NCBI GenBank assembly: GCA_031418395.1
Contig: JANOXL010000242.1
Span: 8,304-72,303, forward strand
Length of the DNA: 64,000 nt
Reading direction: 5' to 3'
Origin: JANYCG01 sp031418395
GTDB taxonomy: Bacteria > Pseudomonadota > Gammaproteobacteria > Burkholderiales > Burkholderiaceae_C
The notes beneath the pieces were generated by a model. It saw nothing but the letters and a program-made list of their open reading frames with translations, did not search any database and was not told the origin of the DNA. Both the position numbers and the translations under genes were made by a program. Position 1 is the first letter of the stretch. Every line of letters begins with the position of its first letter. This document shows positions 16,293 through 23,375 of this stretch, piece by piece.

Positions 16293-18713
16293 TCACTTAA
16301 TACAAACTTGTCTGACCATTTTGAGGTCCGTCAGCCCCATCATGATCTTCTCCATCCCGTCCATTTTCAGCGTCCGCATACCGCCTTCAACAGCTGCCAC
16401 AAAAATTTCCGCTACGCGTGCGCGCTCCTGGATGAGTTTCTTGACATCGTCATCTGCAATTAACAATTCGTGCAAACCCACACGCCCTTTGTAACCTGTC
16501 TTGCCGCACTTGTCACAACCGACCGAGCGGTAAAACTTGAGTTGTCCGTCGTTGCCGTACAACTCGACCCAGCTGTCGATCAGTTTTTGCACTTCTCCGT
16601 CGTAATCCGCCTTCCAAGCCTTGGAGTGGCGCAGCTCTTCTGCATATTCTGAAACAAACTTTTTAAGCTCTGAACCGTTCGGGGCGTAGGATTCTTTGCA
16701 ATCACAGAGCTTTTTGGCCAAGCGTTGCGCCAAAATGCCCAAAAGTGCATCTGCGAAGTTGAACGGATCCATACCCATGTCCAAAAGACGGGTAATGGAC
16801 TCAGGGGCAGAGTTAGTGTGTAGCGTGGAGAAAACCAGGTGGCCCGTCAGTGATGCCTCAACACCCATCGATACGGTTTCCTTGTCACGCGACTCACCTA
16901 CCATGATGATGTCTGGGTCAGCCCGAAGAAAAGCGCGCATAACCAACGCGAAGTCAATTCCCGCTTTTCTGTTGATCTGAACCTGGCGCAGTCCCTTTTG
17001 CGTGATCTCTACCGGGTCTTCAGCAGTCCAGATCTTGGTGTCGGGCTTATTCAAATGCTTGAGGATGGAGTGCAGTGTGGTGGTTTTACCGGAGCCAGTC
17101 GGCCCGCATACATAAAACAACCCGTAAGGTTTTTCAACCGTTCTGATCACCCGATCTTTGTTGTGGGGCGTGAGACCCAGCTTTTCCAGCGGGATCGGCT
17201 CGCCAGCAGCCAGGATACGCATGACAACATCTTCTACGCCCCCTGCCGAAGGGATCGTTGCCACCCGCAATTCAATATCAAGCGGGCCGTATTTTTTGAA
17301 CTTGATTTTGCCGTCTTGTGGCTTACGGCGCTCGGAAATATCGAGATCACACATGATCTTCAGGCGGGTCACCATCGCCTGACGGAAATGCGCTGGCACT
17401 TCAATATACGGCAGAAGGCTGCCATCGATACGGAATCGGATGCCCGTCTTGAACTTGCCAGGCATCGGCTCAATGTGAATGTCAGAAACCTTTTGGTTGT
17501 AGGCGTCAATGATGACTTTATTGACAAATTTGACAAGCTCATTGTCTGCGGCCGCTGACTCCAGAGAGTCTTCACCGCTGCCGTCGTCGATCGGGCCGCC
17601 GTCCATATCTGCCAGAAGGTCGTCGATCGAACCACCTTCAGCGCCGGCGCCGAAAATTTGATCGAGGGTTTCCTGGAACTCGGTCTGAGTTGTGACACGG
17701 TAACTGAATTTATGGAATTTTGAAAACACCTGTGGCACGATGCGCGAGCCCCGAACCGCCTCGGGGTCAACACACATGACTATCAAGCCTTCTGGCGAGT
17801 CTTCAAGTGGAAACCAGCCTTGTCCCTGGACGAAATCGCGTTTCAGCGCGCCATGAATATGCTCTGATCGAATTCGACCCGCATTAAACGGCTCGTACGG
17901 CACACCAAAGAACTTTGCCAAAGATGGTCCGATTTGGGCCGGTTTGACTTTAAATTGCGACATCAAGACGTGTTCAACACTATGGCCTTCGGCCCGGGCG
18001 TCTTCGACACATTGCTGCAGCTCGGCTTTTGAAATGACGCCATCTGCAATCAAGCCATCGAATTTCGTCGCGACTTTGCGCTGGCTATCTTCGGCCTTTC
18101 GCACTCGCTGGCGGATGGCCGTGCCAAGTGTTTTACAAAGCTGGGAAACACCTTCAACTTCCAATTCGCTAAAAGGCTGGTTGCTCTTGTTATTGATGAC
18201 CTGGAGCACGCCATGCAAGGTTTCACCTTCCAGGACAGGTGCCACCAGCATTTCGCGGGTCCGATATCCAGAGCGTTTGTCAACTTCTTTGAGAAATGTC
18301 AATGCCGGATGGATTTGTTTGAGCGCCTCTTCGTCGTACACGTCCGCCAAATTAATGAGGGAGCGACTAAAAGCACAATATCCGGCCAAACTCTGAGGTG
18401 AAATCGGCAGTTTCAGGTCGCGGCTGCTATTGAGGCCGGTCTTGATCTTGGAAATAATGGCAGTTCCGTCATCGTTGACCGCATACAAGGTCAATCGATC
18501 TGCATTGAACAGTTTGCAAATATCCTGGCTTGCGTCCAGCATGATCTGGTCAAGATTGTCGGTCTCGTGGATTCGCGCCGTTACCTGTTGAAGCTGGCGG
18601 TAAAACAAGGCTTCGAAAGTTGTTCCCCGCTTTTCAGCGGGCAGCTTTTGGGAGTCAACAAAGGCCTGATCCCTCGGTTTGCCCACGACAGGCGGTTTCA
18701 ACACAGCACTCAT
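16293..18713 (-). CDS. GAF-domain-fused GspE/PilB-type pilus assembly ATPase
   Basis: An 806-residue ATPase that would power type IV pilus extension (or a related secretion system) from the cytoplasmic face. A GAF domain covers about residues 30-195 and replaces the short N-terminus of classical PilB. A GspE N-domain follows. The Walker A motif GPTGSGKTTT is at 537-546, with Asp and His boxes (RADPDIIMVGESRD, GHLVFSTLHTN) and a zinc site, CDC at 670-672 plus CDKC at 733-736. GAF residues N175-K176-x4-F181-x3-E185 nearly match the cyclic-nucleotide NKFDE motif. The start overlaps the phosphodiesterase stop by 4 bp (ATGA), implying translational coupling. Confidence 0.93.
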   Translation of the reverse strand: MSAVLKPPVVGKPRDQAFVDSQKLPAEKRGTTFEALFYRQLQQVTARIHETDNLDQIMLDASQDICKLFNADRLTLYAVNDDGTAIISKIKTGLNSSRDLKLPISPQSLAGYCAFSRSLINLADVYDEEALKQIHPALTFLKEVDKRSGYRTREMLVAPVLEGETLHGVLQVINNKSNQPFSELEVEGVSQLCKTLGTAIRQRVRKAEDSQRKVATKFDGLIADGVISKAELQQCVEDARAEGHSVEHVLMSQFKVKPAQIGPSLAKFFGVPYEPFNAGRIRSEHIHGALKRDFVQGQGWFPLEDSPEGLIVMCVDPEAVRGSRIVPQVFSKFHKFSYRVTTQTEFQETLDQIFGAGAEGGSIDDLLADMDGGPIDDGSGEDSLESAAADNELVKFVNKVIIDAYNQKVSDIHIEPMPGKFKTGIRFRIDGSLLPYIEVPAHFRQAMVTRLKIMCDLDISERRKPQDGKIKFKKYGPLDIELRVATIPSAGGVEDVVMRILAAGEPIPLEKLGLTPHNKDRVIRTVEKPYGLFYVCGPTGSGKTTTLHSILKHLNKPDTKIWTAEDPVEITQKGLRQVQINRKAGIDFALVMRAFLRADPDIIMVGESRDKETVSMGVEASLTGHLVFSTLHTNSAPESITRLLDMGMDPFNFADALLGILAQRLAKKLCDCKESYAPNGSELKKFVSEYAEELRHSKAWKADYDGEVQKLIDSWVELYGNDGQLKFYRSVGCDKCGKTGYKGRVGLHELLIADDDVKKLIQERARVAEIFVAAVEGGMRTLKMDGMEKIMMGLTDLKMVRQVCIK

Positions 18714-19501
18714 AAGTCGAACTCCTGACCCGCCCGCAACCAGCGGATGTCATGACTCACATTAGGCCCGTTCACCGCAGTTTCATCAAACTTCTGAATT
18801 TCAGCCATGATGAGGGCCGTCTCAGCTGGCTTGGTATGCGTAATATAGATGGGGTACTTTTTCTCACGGTGGATATTGTCCAACTCGTCGGCCAAAACGC
18901 CCGGTGAAAGATGCAGACTCAATTTGGCGAGGTCTTTTTCGCGGTTGCTAAACGCGGTTTCAATCACCAGCATGGCGACATTCAGCTCATTGACACGCTT
19001 CCAAAACGCTGGGTTACGTTCAGTATCGCCCGTGAATACCCAACACCCGGTGCCAGCTGTTACAGCATATCCTACTGCGGGAACGGTGTGAATCGCGGGC
19101 AAAACTTCGATCAACTTACCCTGCAACTGAAGGGCTTGACCAGCCTGAATTTCATGAAATGAAATAAAAGGTGCTTCTGGCGTCGGAATTCGACTGAAGT
19201 CAGGCCAAATAACGTCGTTGAAAATATGCGCTCTTAATGCTGCAATAGTCCCTGCAAGCGCATAAATTCGAAGAGGTGCTGTCCGCCGGGCAGCAACAGC
19301 ATCCACCATTAACGGCAACGCAGCTACGTGATCAAGATGGGAATGCGTCAAAAAGACTGTGTCGATCCCCCGCATTTCATCAAGTGTCAAATCACCTACA
19401 CCCGTGCCGGCATCAATCAAAACATCGCCATCAATTAAAAAAGACGTGGTTCGGCAATCCTTGGCGATGGCACCAGAGCAGCCCAACACTCGTACTTTCA
19501 T
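18710..19501 (-). CDS. MBL-fold (class II-like) 3',5'-cyclic-nucleotide phosphodiesterase
   Basis: A 263-residue metallo-beta-lactamase-fold hydrolase. The HxHxDH motif is THSHLDHVAALP, with later metal ligands in HTVPAVGY, FTGDTERNP and ITHTKP. The segments VLGCSGAIAKDCRTTSFLI and LSLHLSPGVLADELDNI resemble class II cAMP phosphodiesterases. It lies 9 bp after the CHASE2 adenylate cyclase gene and overlaps the PilB-like gene, so cyclase, hydrolase and putative effector are contiguous. Substrate assignment rests on family and context. RNase Z-like activity is the main alternative. Confidence 0.82.
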   Translation of the reverse strand: MKVRVLGCSGAIAKDCRTTSFLIDGDVLIDAGTGVGDLTLDEMRGIDTVFLTHSHLDHVAALPLMVDAVAARRTAPLRIYALAGTIAALRAHIFNDVIWPDFSRIPTPEAPFISFHEIQAGQALQLQGKLIEVLPAIHTVPAVGYAVTAGTGCWVFTGDTERNPAFWKRVNELNVAMLVIETAFSNREKDLAKLSLHLSPGVLADELDNIHREKKYPIYITHTKPAETALIMAEIQKFDETAVNGPNVSHDIRWLRAGQEFDL

Positions 19502-19510
19502 GACGTGCCT

Positions 19511-21763
19511 TTATTTGGTTTCAAAGTTAGTCGCTCCGTCCCACTCTGGATCGAATGGAAGCATCCTCATGGAGGCTACTCGTTCGGAATACAGTTGGTA
19601 AAGGTATTTTTTTGCATTTGCGCGGGTCAAATTGATTAAAAGTACATCCGATTGGTCCCAGTCCTGAGTTCGATAGGCTTTCAAGAATGTGCCCCAAGTC
19701 TTCAACTCTGAGGTGACACCGTCACCAAGCTCGCCAGCCTGCCCCACAGGGTAGTAGATTGCTACGGCTTGGTCTTTCCCCTTAACCCGGACTTTGTCCA
19801 GCTCCTGCCAGGCAAATTCTGGGGCCAGTTTACGTGTGGACTCACTTACAACTATATCGACACCATAGGACTTTGACAATCCTTCCAGTCTTGAACCCAA
19901 GTTAACCGCATCACCAATCACCGTATAGCTGCGACGGATGTTGGAGCCCATATCTCCAACACACATGCTGCCAGTGTTGAGACCAATCCCGATGCCAATC
20001 TCCGGGATGCCCTTGGCACGATGTTCCCGATTGATGTCGTGTATGGCATTCGCCATCTCTATGGCGGCCTTGATGGCAAGCTGGGCATGTTCAGCGGTTT
20101 CCACCGGTGCGCCCCAAAATGCCATGACACAGTCGCCCATATATTTGTCGATCGTGCCGCGATTGGCTCGAATATGTCCGGTCAAGCGGCTGAAAACATC
20201 ATTAAGCAGCGCTTGAAGCTGGACGGGCTCCATTTTTTCCGACATTTTTGTAAACCCCCGCATGTCGCAAAACATGACGGTCAACTCTTTATTGCTGGCC
20301 TTCATGGTGTAGCTGTCGGGGTCTTTTACCATCTCGTCAACCAACTCGGGAGGAACGTAAGTACCAAACAAATTAGCCAACTCACGTTTTGAGCGGCTTT
20401 CTACGAAATAGCCGTAGCTCATGTTCAACGCAAAAGCCGCCGTTGCCATCGCCAGCGCACCGGCAAGGGGCAAAACCAAACCAAAGGATTGGTACATCCA
20501 GAAGTTGAGCACAAAAAGCAAGGCCAATACACCCGTGCTGAGCATCACCGCCCGGGAGGCACTCAGTATCGGCAGTGCAATGGCCAAGGCTAGCCCCGAC
20601 ACAACCAGCATGACAACGTCATATCCGACCGCGTAATCAGGTTTGACAAGAACCTTGCCATCGAGCAGCCCCGAAATCACGTTGGCATGGGTTTCCACTC
20701 CCGGATAGGTCTCTCCCACCGGCGTCACCCGTAAATCCACAAGCCCAGGTGCCGTAGTGCCCAGTAACACAATTTTGTTTTTAAGCGTTCCTGCCGGAAT
20801 GCGTTTGGCCAACACGTCGGCCGCTGAAAGGTACTTGAAGGCTCCACCCGTTGGACCACCCGCTCCCCGAAACGGAACTAATGCGGAGACTCTGTCGTCT
20901 ACCGGTATGGCGTACGTCTTCTTTTCGTCAAGCCTCAACAAAATGCTTTCCAGCCCTTGGTAGTTTTTGTTGAGGAACCGGTCGCGCGGGAACCCTGGCG
21001 AGATCGTCGGCATGCCAATCAGCATCCGAAACATGGCCAGGGGTAAAGACTCGTAGTACTGCCCTTTGTATTCTCCGATCAAAGGCAAAGACCGGACAAC
21101 ACCATCAGTTTCAGTGATCGAGTTGAAAAACCCAGCCATCGGGGCGGCTTTGGCAATTTGGTCAATATTTGACCCAAACCCGTTCCATGAAGTAAAGCGG
21201 ATGGGTTTGCCTTGTAAAGCTTCTCGTGGCATGACGGGTGCCGGTAGGGTGCCCGAGGATCGGCCGTCTCGGTCACTTGTCAGGTAATACCCTAGAACAA
21301 CGGGTCGATTTTCAAGCGCCTTGGCAAAAGCCGCATCGTAATCAAGCTCCGTTTGCAAAGTTTGCACGCGCTCGACAAATCCGGCCTGCCCTTTCAACTC
21401 ATTTTTTGCCAAATCGTTTAGGCGCTTCAGACCTGAGCTGTCATCAGCTTCGGCAAACACAACGTCAAAGCCAAGGAGCGCTATTTTTTGGGAGTCGAAC
21501 AACTCCCGCGTGAGTTCAGCCAGCCGATTGCGCCCCCATGGCCAGCGCCCGACCTCGGCCAGACTTTTTTCATCGATATCCACGATGACGATGCGGTCGT
21601 CCAATGTCCTGGGCATTGTCGCCCGTAGCCGTGCATCGTAAATGATGTCATCCAAACGCTGGATAAATCCAAAATTGATAACACCCGTCGAATTCAGCAA
21701 CGCAATCAGTAATGGCAACAACGTTACCAATATCCGGGGCCAATGCTTTAGCAAAGATGCCAT
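19511..21763 (-). CDS. CHASE2-domain adenylate cyclase (class III)
   Basis: A 750-residue membrane receptor cyclase. An N-terminal helix is followed by a periplasmic CHASE2 domain (about 40-330, with DDRIVIVDIDEKSLAEVGRW), then three hydrophobic helices (about 340-430) and a class III cyclase domain (about 480-660). Metal aspartates are in VMFCDMRGFT and GDCVMAFWG. The base-selecting residues look adenine-type, Lys in DKYMGD and Thr in SYTVIGDAVNLGSRLE, which also holds the transition-state Asn and Arg. It sits 55 bp after the FHA gene and 9 bp before the phosphodiesterase. CHASE2 ligands are unknown. Confidence 0.92.
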   Translation of the reverse strand: MASLLKHWPRILVTLLPLLIALLNSTGVINFGFIQRLDDIIYDARLRATMPRTLDDRIVIVDIDEKSLAEVGRWPWGRNRLAELTRELFDSQKIALLGFDVVFAEADDSSGLKRLNDLAKNELKGQAGFVERVQTLQTELDYDAAFAKALENRPVVLGYYLTSDRDGRSSGTLPAPVMPREALQGKPIRFTSWNGFGSNIDQIAKAAPMAGFFNSITETDGVVRSLPLIGEYKGQYYESLPLAMFRMLIGMPTISPGFPRDRFLNKNYQGLESILLRLDEKKTYAIPVDDRVSALVPFRGAGGPTGGAFKYLSAADVLAKRIPAGTLKNKIVLLGTTAPGLVDLRVTPVGETYPGVETHANVISGLLDGKVLVKPDYAVGYDVVMLVVSGLALAIALPILSASRAVMLSTGVLALLFVLNFWMYQSFGLVLPLAGALAMATAAFALNMSYGYFVESRSKRELANLFGTYVPPELVDEMVKDPDSYTMKASNKELTVMFCDMRGFTKMSEKMEPVQLQALLNDVFSRLTGHIRANRGTIDKYMGDCVMAFWGAPVETAEHAQLAIKAAIEMANAIHDINREHRAKGIPEIGIGIGLNTGSMCVGDMGSNIRRSYTVIGDAVNLGSRLEGLSKSYGVDIVVSESTRKLAPEFAWQELDKVRVKGKDQAVAIYYPVGQAGELGDGVTSELKTWGTFLKAYRTQDWDQSDVLLINLTRANAKKYLYQLYSERVASMRMLPFDPEWDGATNFETK

Positions 21764-21818
21764 GAAATTCCCGAAGTTAAGTAACCTGGTGGCCCCGACA
21801 AGCTGCCGGCTCGGGTGG

Positions 21819-22493
21819 TCAGTTCAATATGAATTGCATTTGAGTGCCCGCGAGCTCGATCAAATCGCCATTCTTGAGGGCGACGGGATCAACTCCGATC
21901 GGCGCCCCATTCAACGAAGGGTTCCCGGCACCTTCAACATGATGAACGACAAAGCCGTGGCTGCGTTTTGTAATCGCCGCGACTGCAACACCCGGTTTGC
22001 CAATGGTTGTCACGACTTTAGTCAATGGCACTTCCCGACCTGAAGCCGCGCCTGACAGCACCTTAATAGCCGCTCGGGCCGAAGAAGCACCAAAGCTTGA
22101 GTCCGGGCCTCTCGCCGCCGCCGGCGCTGCCGACTGATGGGCCGCAGCCAAGGCTGCTGCCTGGCTCGGGCGCACCATCTGGGTCTTCTCAAAACCTTGG
22201 TCTGCGCTTTCGTTGACAAATTTGATTTTGTATTTGCCAACTTCAACGACATCTCCGTTTTGCAACAGTTGCTTCTTCACCGCCTTGCCATTGACATAAC
22301 TTCCGTTGGTGCTGTTAAGGTCTTCAAGATGCACCTCGTTGCCCGCCATTTGCAAAACTGCGTGCTCCCCGCTGACGGCAAGGTTGTCAATGACGATGTC
22401 GTTATACGGACGCCGACCCAGTGACGTCCGATCTTTCGTCAACTGGACTTCCTTGATCACAACCCCGTCTATCGATACGATCATTTTCGGCAT
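21819..22493 (-). CDS. FHA-domain protein with second degenerate FHA-like domain
   Basis: A 224-residue cytoplasmic phosphothreonine reader. The first FHA domain (1-95) has TSLGRRPYNDIVI, SGEHAVLQ and NSTNGSYVNG, so the phosphopeptide-binding Arg, Ser and Asn are present. A linker (96-140) begins FEKTQMVRPSQAAALAAAHQ. Residues 140-224 resemble an FHA fold that has lost the binding residues. The linker Thr104 sits in an EKT motif that recurs three times in the tail of the adjacent kinase, making it a candidate phosphosite. It lies between the PP2C and cyclase genes. Confidence 0.9.
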   Translation of the reverse strand: MPKMIVSIDGVVIKEVQLTKDRTSLGRRPYNDIVIDNLAVSGEHAVLQMAGNEVHLEDLNSTNGSYVNGKAVKKQLLQNGDVVEVGKYKIKFVNESADQGFEKTQMVRPSQAAALAAAHQSAAPAAARGPDSSFGASSARAAIKVLSGAASGREVPLTKVVTTIGKPGVAVAAITKRSHGFVVHHVEGAGNPSLNGAPIGVDPVALKNGDLIELAGTQMQFILN

Positions 22494-22541
22494 GACCGAC
22501 TCCTGTTCCTGAAATTTGTAATTCGAAAAATTAAACTGAAA

Positions 22542-23327
22542 CTATTTTCTCAACAATCGGGAAATCAAACCCCGTTTTTCGCTGCCTGCCGCTGCGTGCG
22601 CCAACAACACCGAGATGTTATCGCGCCCACCGTGTTCATTCGCCAGTGAAACGAGCTGTTCGGTTTTTTGATCCATCGATTGCTCACCCTCGAGAATACC
22701 CGCAATTTCCGCGTCTTCGACCATGTCTGACAGTCCGTCTGAGCACATCAGGTAGATATCACCAACCTCAACATCATATTCGTTGAGCTCAAGCAACACC
22801 GTATCGTCAACGCCAAGCGCTCGAGTGACCAAGTTTTTGTAGGAGGACGTGGCGGCTTGCTCAACAGTCAAAAGTCCAGCGTCGATCTGCTCTTGCAAGA
22901 GTGAATGATCTCGCGTGATCTGCAAAAACTCGCTGCCCCGAAGGCGGTAACAACGGGAATCGCCAATGTGTCCGAGCATCAGCTTATCACCCTGAAAAAC
23001 ACCCACAACCAGCGTTGTTCCCATGCCTGAATATTGCGCATTGGAGCTTGCCGCGTTGTAAATGGAGCGGTTTGCATTTTCTACGCAAATCTCAAGTGCC
23101 CGCCGGATTTCCTTGGTCTTGGCATGTTTGCCGGCTTCTGTCAACCACCGTGTCATTTCAGACTTAATGAAAGCAGTCGCCATACCGCTGGCGATTTCGC
23201 CAGCGTTGTAACCGCCCATGCCGTCGGCCAAAACGGCCAAGTGCGTCGAGTCGTCATGGGCAACCGAGTCTTCGTTGTTTTCCCTGGCGCGCCCAGGATC
23301 AGTTTTCGTGAAAAACGTATAGATCAT
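22542..23327 (-). CDS. PP2C family Ser/Thr protein phosphatase
   Basis: A 261-residue soluble PP2C (PPM) phosphatase that would reverse phosphorylation by the neighbouring kinase. Metal-binding motifs are seen as ENNEDSVAH, VLADGMGGYNAGEIAS, GHIGDSRCYRLR, LMCSDGLSDMV and GGRDNISVLL. It has no signal peptide or membrane helix. It is 48 bp downstream of the kinase and 48 bp upstream of the FHA gene, as in many bacterial kinase/phosphatase/FHA modules. Confidence 0.95.
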   Translation of the reverse strand: MIYTFFTKTDPGRARENNEDSVAHDDSTHLAVLADGMGGYNAGEIASGMATAFIKSEMTRWLTEAGKHAKTKEIRRALEICVENANRSIYNAASSNAQYSGMGTTLVVGVFQGDKLMLGHIGDSRCYRLRGSEFLQITRDHSLLQEQIDAGLLTVEQAATSSYKNLVTRALGVDDTVLLELNEYDVEVGDIYLMCSDGLSDMVEDAEIAGILEGEQSMDQKTEQLVSLANEHGGRDNISVLLAHAAAGSEKRGLISRLLRK

Positions 23328-23375
23328 TGTTTGTTTTGCTTTTTCACCAATTCTTAAGCGATCAGTGTTTCCAAC

